Shown here piece by piece: positions 45,945 to 54,398 of a stretch of DNA of 64,000 nt (positions are counted from its first letter, which is position 1; every line of letters begins with the position of its first letter). Source of the stretch: Pseudomonadota bacterium. Lineage in GTDB: Bacteria > Myxococcota_A > Polyangia > Polyangiales > Polyangiaceae. The notes under the pieces are model-generated. The model did no database searches, had not been told where the DNA came from, and saw only the letters and a program-made list of their open reading frames with translations. Location of the stretch: NCBI GenBank assembly GCA_023431345.1, contig JAEYWK010000074.1, positions 93,264 to 157,263 of the forward strand. The letters run 5' to 3'. Position numbers and translations under genes: made by a program.

Positions 45945-48032
45945 ATGAGGCAGTGGGCTTACGTGAGCGCTGGGGTCCTGTTCGCGTGGGCCGCGGCTAC
46001 GGGCTGCGGTGGTACGGATTCGCAGGGATCACCAGGGTCGAAGGGCGGGACGGATGCGCCGGGCGGCTTGCCGTCGGTCGGAGCGGGCGAAGGAGGTGGC
46101 AGCGGCGAGACGACGAGCCCCGGCAACGGCGGCTCGCCGGTGAGCAGTGGCGGCTTTGGAGACGAGGGGGGTGCTGGCGGGCAGGCGACGGCGACCGAAG
46201 GTGGCAGAGCTGGCGACGCTACGGGCGCGGGCGCGGATTCTGGGGCGGGCGGCGAGATGGCTGCGGGCGCTGGCGGGGAAGCCGGGAGCGCGTCGCCCGA
46301 TTGCGCGGTGGTGACCGGTGGTGTGCTCGACTGGAACGTCACGCCGGCGCGATTGACCGGGAAGCTCACGTTGAACGGCGCGGCAACCTCGATCAACCCG
46401 CGTGGCACGTTTTGGCTCGTCGATCCGCGGACGGGCGACGAAGCGCTGCTCGGAGACACTTACGAGTCTTCCTACTCCGCAGCGGTGCTGCCGAAAACGT
46501 ACGACCTCGTCTACCGCTTCACCGCGCTCAGCCTGCCGACGACGCCCGTCGGCGCTCGGCATACGAGCCGGGTCGTGCGCCACGACGTCAAGATCGATGC
46601 GTCGGGCACGCTGGACGCGAACCTCGAGACCGTCACCGTGTCGGGGGCGATCACGCTCGACGGACAGGCATCGAGCGCGAAGGGCGGCACGCTCTGGCTG
46701 GTCTCTACCACCAGCAGCGACGAAGTACTGCTGCACCGGCTCGATGGGACGAGCTCGTACTCCGCGTGGGTGGCCCCGGGCACGTATGACGTTTACTACC
46801 GCGCGACGCCCAATGTGGCGCCGGGTGGCGGGCCATTGGGCAACAGCAACGCCCGATTGCTGAGCGCTGTCAGCATTCAGGCAGACCGCACGCTCGACGT
46901 CGATTTGCCCTCCATCACGCTGTCGGGCTGGCTCACCGTCAACGGCGTGCGCCTGGCAACGGGAACCGGGTCGGTGATCCTCCGGCGCGCGGGGGGCGAT
47001 TCGGTGGTGCTAGGCGCCGCCGGCTCGGGGTCTCGCTACTCGACGCGCCTCGTGCCCGGCAGCTACGAGGTCTACTTCGGCCTGGGAAATCCGGACCCGA
47101 GCGGGCGAGTCAATCAGAACGCCCGTCTGGCAGGTGCCGTCTCGCTCGAGCAGTCGCGCAGCGACTTCGATGTCGACGTGCCCGTCGTCACGTCGGGCGC
47201 GAGCGTCACGCTCGACGGCAGCGTCGTCCCCTCCGCCGACTACGGCAACCGCGTGGTGCTGCGCGCAGCCGAGCCTCCCTTCGGTTCGCGAGATTCTGCG
47301 ACGATCGCGTTTCTGCAGGCTGTTTCGTTCCCGGCTGCTGTCTACATCGTACCAGGGCGTTACGACGTGCACCTCGTGAATACGAGCACGGGCACCACGA
47401 GCGGCATCGTAGGCCCCGTGCGCAACCGCGACGCGCGCGTGGCGTCGGGGCTCGACCTGACCGCGACTGGCAAGGTAACGCTCGACGTACCGCTCGTCTC
47501 GTTGACGGGCTCATCGATGACTGCCCCAACGCCCGCCGGTGGCCATGTCGTGCTCAGCTCGCGGACACAGGCCGGTGACTTCGCGGACCTCACCCAGGCC
47601 GGAGCCGGGGCCTACTCGGCGCGCGTCGTTCCCGGGCGCTACGATGTCATCTACGAGAATCGCCTGGTGTACGACTGGGAGCCCGACGTCCCTCGTGCGC
47701 GCAACACCCATCGTGTCCTGCGTCGAGACGTCGATCTCACGAGCGCTGGAGCGACGACGCTCGACATCGAGGCTCGCGCGCAGAAGCTGCAGGGCAAGGT
47801 CAGTCTGGACGGACAGCTCGCGGTGGCATCGTATGCAGGCCGCCTGGTGCTCCGCAGCGCGGACGGTACCGACAGCGCGTACCTGGCCGCGGTGACGGCT
47901 GCGAGCTACAGCGCGTGGGTCTTCCCCGGAACGTACGACGTCCACTTCGTGAACACCTCCCCCACGACCACGACGCCGCTCGTGCGAAACGCCAACGCCC
48001 GGCTCGGCTGCGTCATCGTCCCGGACGGTTAG
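45945..48032 (+). CDS. Lipoprotein with six tandem beta-sandwich-like repeats
   Basis: 695 residues from ATG 45945; the frame is open upstream to 45642, but the signal peptide (VLFAWAAATGC) begins here. After the lipid-anchored Cys comes a Gly/Ser/Ala linker of about 100 residues. The rest is six repeats of about 90-100 residues. Each runs: short beta entry (SGAITLDGQ), GTLWLVS-like strand, SYSAWVAPGTYDVYY core, and xNARLLSAV followed by DVDLP. The core motif is Y(S/A)xxVxPGxYDVxY in all repeats, close to the carboxypeptidase-regulatory-like/Cna-B fold. It is likely a surface adhesin or stalk. The repeats are clearly related but diverged. Confidence 0.85.
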   Translation: MRQWAYVSAGVLFAWAAATGCGGTDSQGSPGSKGGTDAPGGLPSVGAGEGGGSGETTSPGNGGSPVSSGGFGDEGGAGGQATATEGGRAGDATGAGADSGAGGEMAAGAGGEAGSASPDCAVVTGGVLDWNVTPARLTGKLTLNGAATSINPRGTFWLVDPRTGDEALLGDTYESSYSAAVLPKTYDLVYRFTALSLPTTPVGARHTSRVVRHDVKIDASGTLDANLETVTVSGAITLDGQASSAKGGTLWLVSTTSSDEVLLHRLDGTSSYSAWVAPGTYDVYYRATPNVAPGGGPLGNSNARLLSAVSIQADRTLDVDLPSITLSGWLTVNGVRLATGTGSVILRRAGGDSVVLGAAGSGSRYSTRLVPGSYEVYFGLGNPDPSGRVNQNARLAGAVSLEQSRSDFDVDVPVVTSGASVTLDGSVVPSADYGNRVVLRAAEPPFGSRDSATIAFLQAVSFPAAVYIVPGRYDVHLVNTSTGTTSGIVGPVRNRDARVASGLDLTATGKVTLDVPLVSLTGSSMTAPTPAGGHVVLSSRTQAGDFADLTQAGAGAYSARVVPGRYDVIYENRLVYDWEPDVPRARNTHRVLRRDVDLTSAGATTLDIEARAQKLQGKVSLDGQLAVASYAGRLVLRSADGTDSAYLAAVTAASYSAWVFPGTYDVHFVNTSPTTTTPLVRNANARLGCVIVPDG

Positions 48033-48066
48033 CGCGCCGGCGACGCTCGAGCGGCGCCAGCCGAAG

Positions 48067-49050
48067 CTATTGGGGCGGCGGCTTGCCTTCCAGGCAGCCG
48101 CGCGCGGTGCCGGCTCCGGCGCCGCAGCTGAGCTCTCCGAGGCCCGTCCAGTGCATGACGGTGCCGAAGGTGTTCTCGGTTTTTCCGATGGTGCCGCCAC
48201 TCGCGCAGTAGATTGCGCCGCCGTAGGGGCCAGAAGGCGACGTGACGATCAAGGCCCAGCTCGTGGGGCCTTCCGTGGACGGCCCCGTTTGGGCACGCAT
48301 GTAGGAGCCGTCTTCGAACTCGACGCTCCAACTACCAAGCGCCCCCACCCACGTGTCGGGCTGCAACACCCAGGGGGTGCCGTTCACCGAACCGCCTTCG
48401 AAACCGTCGCAGTCGCCGCGGCCGAAGCACAGGTGGATCTCACCTGGCACGGCGCGATCGGCGCACGCAGCCATCACGTCCATATTCTTGAAGTCGAGCA
48501 GGAGCTCGTCGCCGTCGCGTGCGACCGTCGAGCCCGAGCCCTCGGTCACGCAGCGCACGGGCCCTAGCGTGTCTTTTGTAGCGTGAGCCAGAATGGCGCG
48601 CCGCACCGGCCAAGGCTGCGTATCCAAGACGATGCCAGGCAGCTTGGCGCTCGTCGCGTCGATCTGCGGCTCGAATACGATCTCGTAGATCCCGTCGCCG
48701 AGCCGCGACGAGAAGCGGCGCGCCTGGCCCATGTCGGCGCCGTAGAGTGGAGGCCACGACGCGAGATCGTAGACCGCTTCGATGCCGTCTTCGTAGGTCA
48801 GCTTCGCCTGACCAGGCTCACACGCAGCTGCGGGTTCGCCCTGGGAGCCGCCGCTGTTCGACCCACCGCTGTTCGACCCGCCGCTACTCGACGCACCGCT
48901 CGCCGAGCCGCCGCTACTGGACCCACCGCTATTCGACCCACCGCTACTACCGGCGGCGTTATTGGCGTCGCCGTCGCCACCGCCGCACCCCGTAGCTCCG
49001 AGCAGACCCCAAAGACCCGCGCTGACCACCATCAAATACGTCGGCCTCAT
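48067..49050 (-). CDS. Hypothetical lipoprotein with Gly/Ser-rich linker
   Basis: 327 residues from ATG 49048-49050, which has GGAGG six bases upstream; a start at 49080 is possible but lacks this site. The signal peptide ends LGATGC. The linker is about 50 residues of GGSNSGG-type repeats, and the globular part of about 240 residues has paired Cys (CVTEGSG, CADRAVPGEIHLC, CASGG, CGAGAGTARGC). I do not recognise the fold. The start lies 20 nt after the stop of the L-domain-repeat lipoprotein, so the two are co-transcribed. Confidence 0.8.
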   Translation of the reverse strand: MRPTYLMVVSAGLWGLLGATGCGGGDGDANNAAGSSGGSNSGGSSSGGSASGASSSGGSNSGGSNSGGSQGEPAAACEPGQAKLTYEDGIEAVYDLASWPPLYGADMGQARRFSSRLGDGIYEIVFEPQIDATSAKLPGIVLDTQPWPVRRAILAHATKDTLGPVRCVTEGSGSTVARDGDELLLDFKNMDVMAACADRAVPGEIHLCFGRGDCDGFEGGSVNGTPWVLQPDTWVGALGSWSVEFEDGSYMRAQTGPSTEGPTSWALIVTSPSGPYGGAIYCASGGTIGKTENTFGTVMHWTGLGELSCGAGAGTARGCLEGKPPPQ

Positions 49051-49070
49051 CTTCGTCCTCCGCAAGTAGC

Positions 49071-50156
49071 TCATTGGCAAGATGCCAGATCGTCATTGCC
49101 CGCGCAGTCACACGTCTTGGCCAAGCCGGTCACCCAGGCGTCGACGGCGCAGCTCGGCAACTTGGGATTGTCCTTGAACGAGATATCGCTGCGCACCTCG
49201 GTCACCCCGGCGAGCCCGGCGATGCTCGTCAGCTCCGGGTTACCTCTGACCGAGAACGTCCAGGCTAGGCGCGTGAGTGAATCGAAGCCATCGAATGACT
49301 TGAGCACCGGGTTGTTCGCCACCGAGAGGTGGTTGCCGATCGACGTGACCGCGGTCAAGCCGGTGAAGTCCTCGAGGGCAGCGTTGCTGCTGATCGAGGA
49401 GTCCCACGAACCGAAGAACCGTACTCTCTCGAGCCCCTTGAAATTTTTGATCAGCGGGCACCACTCCAGCACCAGCGAATTCAGCTCGGTGAGGCCGCGC
49501 AAGCCCTGCAAGTCGACCAGCAGCGGATTGGCGCTGATCTCGACGTCACCGGTCTCGCTCAAGTTGTGCAGCCCCTCGAGCGACGCGAGCGTCGCGTTGT
49601 CGATGATGTCCAGCGAGCCGCTCAGCTCGGTCAGGCCGCTCAGGGCGGTCAGATCGACCAGCTTCGGGTTGGCCTCGATGTGGATGAGGCCGACGTCGCG
49701 CAAGCCTTCGAGCCCCTTCAGGCTCTCGAGCACCTGGTTGCCGTCGGCATCGAACGACTGCGGCGGCGTCCAGCCGACGACGAGCGAGCTCAGCTTCGTC
49801 AAGCTTTCGAGCCCTTCCAGGGTCACCAGCGTGCTGTTCGCCACGAGCAGCCTGCGCGCGCAGGTCACGCCAGCAAGCTCTTGAATCGACTTCGGCGAGT
49901 TGATGGTCACGTCGCCCCGGCACCCGTCGCCCGCACCGCTCATTCCCGAGCTGCCACCGCCCATTCCCGAGCCGCCACCGCCCATTCCCGAGCTGCCACC
50001 GCCAGCGCCCGTGCCGCCGTCGGCCGGCGCGGCCCCGCTCGCCATGGCTCCACCGGACGTGCTGCCACCGTTGCTGCCGCTGGGGGACGCTCCGCCGTCG
50101 CCACAGCCCGAAGCTACCGAAAGCAACACCCACCACGCTACCGCACGGCCCATCAT
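49071..50156 (-). CDS. L-domain/leucine-rich-type repeat lipoprotein
   Basis: 361 residues from ATG 50154-50156 behind GAGGAGG. The signal peptide ends SVASGC. The linker repeats GGGSGMGG units. The body contains about ten units of a repeating pattern (LxxLEGLxxLxxL and NPxLxDLxGL, for example NPKLVDLTALSGLTEL and NPLLVDLQGLRGLTEL), as in receptor-L-domain solenoids. It ends in a Cys-rich stretch (CDCAGNDDLASC). Such solenoids bind proteins or sugars at the cell surface. Located between the GH5 group and another lipoprotein, in one minus-strand run. Confidence 0.85.
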   Translation of the reverse strand: MMGRAVAWWVLLSVASGCGDGGASPSGSNGGSTSGGAMASGAAPADGGTGAGGGSSGMGGGGSGMGGGSSGMSGAGDGCRGDVTINSPKSIQELAGVTCARRLLVANSTLVTLEGLESLTKLSSLVVGWTPPQSFDADGNQVLESLKGLEGLRDVGLIHIEANPKLVDLTALSGLTELSGSLDIIDNATLASLEGLHNLSETGDVEISANPLLVDLQGLRGLTELNSLVLEWCPLIKNFKGLERVRFFGSWDSSISSNAALEDFTGLTAVTSIGNHLSVANNPVLKSFDGFDSLTRLAWTFSVRGNPELTSIAGLAGVTEVRSDISFKDNPKLPSCAVDAWVTGLAKTCDCAGNDDLASCQ

Positions 50157-50312
50157 GGTCCTTCCTCCTCACACCGAAGACTTCAGCATACGCCAAAGCG
50201 GCGCCGCGTCTTCCCTCTCTTGGTCAGGAAGACGCGGCGCTACATAGGACTGCGGCCCGGCTCGGCGGCGGTAGCGTCACTACCCTTGACACCCGTCAGG
50301 CAGAGCACGGCA

Positions 50313-50528
50313 TCATCGAGAGCGCGCGGGCGAGCTAGGAGGCGCGGGAACGACATAGGCGATCCGAGCTTCCTTCCGATCCCAAACCACAGCCCCGGGC
50401 GGCGGTCGGGCGGCCTCGAGCGCTCGGGTGATCGTTGCGCCTTCACCCAGCACGATCTGCCCGAGCGTGGCATCTGGCATGATCTTGCCCTTGCGCGGGT
50501 CGTTGGGATCATAGACGGCGTAGCGCAT
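50313..50528 (-). CDS. Small hypothetical protein
   Basis: 71 residues from ATG 50526-50528, with GAGG about eight bases upstream. It begins MRYAVYDPNDPRKGKIMP and is Pro-rich at the C-terminus. No signal peptide or motif is seen. It lies 48 nt after the GH5 gene stop on the same strand. Longer overlapping frames in other phases exist, but this one has the best start site. Confidence 0.45.
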   Translation of the reverse strand: MRYAVYDPNDPRKGKIMPDATLGQIVLGEGATITRALEAARPPPGAVVWDRKEARIAYVVPAPPSSPARSR

Positions 50529-50576
50529 CTTATGGCCTCGGACCGAGGTACACGTCATCGACCTCCGAGGGCTAGC

Positions 50577-51887
50577 CTATTCGAAGAGGGCCGAGAGCAG
50601 CGGCTCCTGCCATTGGCCAGTCGAAGAGTCGAACAGCTGCATGTTGTTCGGATCTTCCCAGATCGTCCACGGGATGGCCGCGGCCTCGCACTCCTCACGC
50701 ATGCTTCGCATGAGGTTGGCGCGCGAAGTGAGGTCCCCGCCGTCTTGCGGACCCCACTCGGTGTTCATCACGGCGCGGCCTGATGTGTCTCGATAGGCCT
50801 TCACTCGCGCGACCTGTTCACGCACCGTGCGTGGACCAGACGGGTTCTGAGCCGAGTCGAGCGTGTTGTACTGCATGAACCAGAGCGCGGCCGCCGCGTT
50901 GGCCTGGGCCGCGGCGTGAGGGACTATCGGTACCGCCGGTGGCCCTGGAAAGACCACCCCCGGAGTTTGCCAACTCGGATCGCCCCAGGTCTTACGTTGG
51001 AAGGAGAACAGCTTGGGCTCGTAAGGATGCACGGCTACGGCGATGTTTGCGTCGTTGGGGAGCGCCAAGGAACCCAGCGTCGTGGTGTCGGCCCAAGACG
51101 TCGAGTCGACGACCAACAGCCGCTGGGGGTTCGTCTCGCGTACGACTGCGATCAGCTCCGCCGCCAGACCGTTCCAAGTGCTGCGCATGCTCGACGGCGG
51201 CTCGTTGAATAGCTCGAACGCTAGCCCCTCGGGCCGACCTTGATAGCGTTCGGCGAGCTGACGCCAGATACCGACCAAGCGAGGGGTATGAGTAGCAACG
51301 TCAGCTTCCAGCTCGTAGTACCCGTGCAAGACGAGGAGCACCGCCAAGCTCTCCGCGGCGGCCAAGTCCAAGACGTGATCGACGCGAGCCATGAACGTCG
51401 CATCGAGCGCAAACGGGGGCGCCTCGCCCGCGTGACCGCTGAACCACACGGGGATGCGCACGTGATCGAAGCCACGCTGGGCGATCAGGCGGAGGTCGCC
51501 ATCTTCGATCCGGCCGCCCCAAGCGCCCTCGTCCGGCTTGCTTTCCAAGCGATTTCCCAGATTGATGCCGCGGCGGAAGTGCGCGAGCGCGCGGGGCGGC
51601 TGACCGGCGACGAACGGCTCGATACCGCCCGAGCCCGCAGCGCCGGTCGAGCCCGCGGTGGCGCTCGAGCCCGCCGTTCCGTTCGAGGTCGCGCCGACGG
51701 CGCTGGCTGTGCCACCGGCGCTCGGGGCGCCCCCCGCGCCGCTCGGGATGCCCCCGGAGCCGACGGCACCACTCCCGTTCCCCTGCCCTTCAGGCCCTGA
51801 GCGAGGCGGGTTTTCGGCCCCTGCTCCGCATCCCCCCAGCACGAACACGAGCGCGAGGCATCGAGCGGAGCGAAGGCGTGCTCTCAT
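50577..51887 (-). CDS. Lipoprotein glycoside hydrolase, GH5-like (cellulase family)
   Basis: 436 residues from ATG 51885-51887. The signal peptide ends LGGC (Cys20). A Gly/Ser/Ala linker spans about 21-90. The catalytic domain has RRGINLGNRLE, HVRIPVWF, the acid/base Glu229 in ELFNEP and the nucleophile Glu377 in NTEWG, plus VAVHPYEP and WTIWED. This is the endoglucanase-type GH5 layout. It should hydrolyse a beta-glucan or other beta-linked polysaccharide at the cell surface. The divergent AraC gene (starts about 70 nt apart) is a likely regulator. The substrate is not predictable from these motifs. Confidence 0.9.
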   Translation of the reverse strand: MRARLRSARCLALVFVLGGCGAGAENPPRSGPEGQGNGSGAVGSGGIPSGAGGAPSAGGTASAVGATSNGTAGSSATAGSTGAAGSGGIEPFVAGQPPRALAHFRRGINLGNRLESKPDEGAWGGRIEDGDLRLIAQRGFDHVRIPVWFSGHAGEAPPFALDATFMARVDHVLDLAAAESLAVLLVLHGYYELEADVATHTPRLVGIWRQLAERYQGRPEGLAFELFNEPPSSMRSTWNGLAAELIAVVRETNPQRLLVVDSTSWADTTTLGSLALPNDANIAVAVHPYEPKLFSFQRKTWGDPSWQTPGVVFPGPPAVPIVPHAAAQANAAAALWFMQYNTLDSAQNPSGPRTVREQVARVKAYRDTSGRAVMNTEWGPQDGGDLTSRANLMRSMREECEAAAIPWTIWEDPNNMQLFDSSTGQWQEPLLSALFE

Positions 51888-51958
51888 GGCTGAGCGCTTA
51901 CTATCGGCGCCGTCGTCGGGCCAGCTTCCAGGTGCACCAACGTTTGCGTGAAATCCAC

Positions 51959-52795
51959 ATGACGCTACGCCCCCCCAAGGAACCGCAGCACCTCATCGGC
52001 GAGAACACTTCGGAGCTCATCGTCAAGTCGGAGCACTGCGCCGCGCTCAAACGACACGGCATCGTGGTCGCGGGGGTCTCCGACGCCGCGGCTCCGTTTT
52101 CCATGTCTCGGCTGCCGGCGTGGCACACCGAAGTGCTCGCGTGCTTCTCCGGTCGCGGAGCTCAGTGGGTAGGTGGGCGCTGGGTGCAGCATCTGCCAGG
52201 AATCGCCTGCATTGCTCCCGACGGCGCGACTCAAGCGTTTCGCGCCGTGCGCGGTCAGCGCTGGGGCTTCGTCTGGGTTCAATATCATCCTGGCAAGCTA
52301 CCGCTCGCGACGCGAGAGGTGACTCTGTGTGAAGCAGAGCCCGAGGCTCTACGCGCGAGCGTCACGCTGCTGCATCGGGAGCTCGAAGGGCCGGCGGACC
52401 CTGCCATCTTGCAGCAGTTGGCCGACTTGCTCCAAATGCTCGTGATGCGCATCTTGGGTCGGCACGAGTTCGACCCGAGAGTCACGCGCGTCCTCGAGCG
52501 CGTGACTTCCGATCTGAGCCACCCTTGGACCCTTCGGGAGCTCGCGAAGACGGCGAAGCTCAGCTCCGAACAGTTGCGGCGGCTCTTTCATCGTCATCTG
52601 GGGCGGAGCCCTCTGCGACGGGTGCTCGAGCTCCGCCTGGCGCACGCGGCAGAGCGGCTGCGCACGACCGACGAGAAGCTGGAAACGATCGCGCACGCCG
52701 TCGGCTATCGCAGCGTCTACGCGCTCTCCTCCGCCTTCTCGCGGGAGGTGGGCTGTTCCCCGAGCGAGTTTCGGCGACGAACGCGCGGCGGCTGA
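51959..52795 (+). CDS. AraC-family transcriptional regulator
   Basis: 278 residues from ATG 51959; the frame is open from 51878, which would overlap the GH5 start. The N-terminal half is a cupin-like effector domain (GVSDAAAPFSMSRLPAWHTEVLACF). The C-terminal half is the double helix-turn-helix: WTLRELAKTAKLSSEQLRRLF and AHAVGYRSVYALSSAFSREVG, ending with the family PSEFRRR motif. It is divergent from the GH5 gene, so it probably controls it in response to a sugar-derived ligand. That role is inferred from position. Confidence 0.88.
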   Translation: MTLRPPKEPQHLIGENTSELIVKSEHCAALKRHGIVVAGVSDAAAPFSMSRLPAWHTEVLACFSGRGAQWVGGRWVQHLPGIACIAPDGATQAFRAVRGQRWGFVWVQYHPGKLPLATREVTLCEAEPEALRASVTLLHRELEGPADPAILQQLADLLQMLVMRILGRHEFDPRVTRVLERVTSDLSHPWTLRELAKTAKLSSEQLRRLFHRHLGRSPLRRVLELRLAHAAERLRTTDEKLETIAHAVGYRSVYALSSAFSREVGCSPSEFRRRTRGG

Positions 52796-52880
52796 CTCGG
52801 CGGGCAAGGCGTCTCACTCATTCGGATGCTCCCTCTGCGAACCTGGTAACCGGTGGGGCCGTCCGGCATAAGGGTTCGCG

Positions 52881-53333
52881 ATGACCTACCGACTTCAACG
52901 ATTGTTGCCCGGCCAAACGGAGCTGGTGCATGGGCTGCTGACGCTGTTCGGCGAAGCCTTCGAGGACTCGGCAACGTTTACCGAGAAGCGGCCGAGCCCG
53001 GAGTACCTCGATCAGCTACTGGGACGTGACACCTTCATCGCGCTGGTGGCGCTGAAGGGCGACGAGGTGGTGGGCGGGCTCGCCGCCTATGAGCTTCACA
53101 AGCTCGAGCAACCGCGCAGCGAAATTTACATCTACGACTTGGCCGTAGCGTCGGCGCATCGCCGTGAGGGCATCGCCACAGCGCTCATCACCGAGCTGCG
53201 CGCGCTCGCCGCCACCCGCGGCGCTTGGGTCATCTACGTGCAGGCCGACTATGGCGACGACCCCGCGGTCGCGCTCTACACGAAGCTCGGCGTACGTGAA
53301 GACGTGATGCACTTCGATATTCCAGTCCCCTGA
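52881..53333 (+). CDS. AAC(3)-I-like aminoglycoside N-acetyltransferase
   Basis: 150 residues from ATG 52881. Two long blocks match the AAC(3)-I family almost word for word: EQPRSEIYIYDLAV followed by HRREGIATALI, and WVIYVQADYGDDPAVALYTK followed by LGVREDVMHFDI. The first holds the GNAT acetyl-CoA binding loop (RxxGIA). AAC(3)-I enzymes acetylate the 3-amino group of gentamicin or fortimicin-type aminoglycosides. The gene sits in ordinary chromosomal context between an AraC gene and a thioesterase, with no integrase, attC site or IS visible. Base composition is like its neighbours. Family assignment is strong; drug range is not known. Confidence 0.92.
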   Translation: MTYRLQRLLPGQTELVHGLLTLFGEAFEDSATFTEKRPSPEYLDQLLGRDTFIALVALKGDEVVGGLAAYELHKLEQPRSEIYIYDLAVASAHRREGIATALITELRALAATRGAWVIYVQADYGDDPAVALYTKLGVREDVMHFDIPVP

Positions 53334-53440
53334 GCGCCGGTGGTTGACGTCGCCTCATCGCGCTTCGACGCGGCTGCGGCCCGTGAGAACGCGCGACCAT
53401 TCCGAAGCACGAGGGGCGCGGGCTGAGCTAAGGTGCAGCG

Positions 53441-53893
53441 ATGGCTATCTGGCACGATTCGTTTCCGCTCGACGTCGTCGGGCAGCACAGCCAAAATACG
53501 CTGGTATCGCACCTAGGCATCGAGTTCGTCGAGGCGGGCGATGACTATGTGACGGCCAGAATGCCCGTCGACGCCCGCACGCAGCAGCCGGCCCGCATGC
53601 TTCACGGCGGAGCGTCGGTCGTGCTGGCGGAGACGCTCGCCTCGTGGGCCTCGACCTTCGTGGTCGATCGCGCGAAGCACCACTGCGTGGGCCTCGAGAT
53701 CAACGCGAACCACGTGCGCGCGGTCGGCTCTGGGTGGGTGATCGGCACCGCCCGTCCGGTTCACCTGGGGCGCTCGACGCACATTTGGGAGGTGCGCATC
53801 ACGGACGAGCCCGGTCGGCTCGTCTGCATTTCTCGGGTCACCATGGCGGTGCTGGACATGGCGACCCGCTATGGCAAGCCGGCTGGAGGATGA
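53441..53893 (+). CDS. PaaI/EntH-type hotdog thioesterase
   Basis: 150 residues from ATG 53441. The hotdog-fold signature is present: HLGIEFVEAGDDYVTARMPV, MLHGGASVVLAETLAS with the likely catalytic Glu, GLEINANHVRAV and IWEVRI. This is the pattern of the EntH/YbdB/MenI subgroup, which hydrolyses acyl-CoA or aryl-CoA and acyl-carrier thioesters. It lies about 110 nt downstream of the AAC(3)-I-like gene. The substrate is unknown. Confidence 0.9.
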   Translation: MAIWHDSFPLDVVGQHSQNTLVSHLGIEFVEAGDDYVTARMPVDARTQQPARMLHGGASVVLAETLASWASTFVVDRAKHHCVGLEINANHVRAVGSGWVIGTARPVHLGRSTHIWEVRITDEPGRLVCISRVTMAVLDMATRYGKPAGG

Positions 53894-54398
53894 CCGGCGA
53901 GGGCACGAATCGCAGCGCGCGCCGAGCATGCTGAGCGCACGCTGCATGCGTCAGGGAAGCTCCGCTGTCGCAGCAATCGCGCGGGCATCGGGCCCTAAAG
54001 CAAGCGATTGAGCACCGGGTTCAAGGCGGCTTCGGTGCGCGCGATCGTGTCCGGGGTGCACGCTCTCTGCCGGCCCGCGTTCCCACACTCGGTGCACGGA
54101 GATCTCGCCAGCGCCGCGCGCTGGACTGCCGCGCAGAACCGAAGCCTGGGGCTGCCGGACGACGCCGAAGCGCTCGAGGCTACGCTGCGCGCCCTGCGCC
54201 GCCTGCACGGTGAGCGTCACCCCGCGTAGGCTCGCCGCCTCAGTAGGCGCACTGGAAATTCCGAGTTGCCGCTCGCACGCGAGCGTTGTCGTGCCTGACT
54301 CCATCGAACCAATTACGTTGCCGATGGAATGCGACGCGCTCAACCCTGCGGGTGAACGGGAGTTGCGCAGTACCGTCAATCTTTACGAAGATAGAACG
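53894..54398. other. 505-nt region with no supported gene
   Basis: Frames on both strands (for example plus 54,008-54,229 from TTG and minus 53,951-54,379) lack ribosome-binding sites and family features. One minus-strand frame ends in a Cys-containing stretch (CTECGNAGRQRAC) followed by a stop near 53,998; it could be a gene remnant, but the evidence is weak. Confidence 0.45.

Noticed and set aside
45565..45948. A 127-codon plus-strand frame starting inside the RibD-C remnant
   Set aside because: Only the first 25 or so residues resemble a family; the rest is Arg/Pro-rich noise. It is reported as a remnant.
52800..53340. Integron cassette around the AAC(3)-I-like gene
   Set aside because: No attC-like inverted repeat, integrase or cassette neighbours were found.
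53951..54379. Hypothetical gene on the minus strand after the thioesterase gene
   Set aside because: There is no ribosome-binding site, signal or conserved motif, and a plus-strand frame in the same place is equally good.
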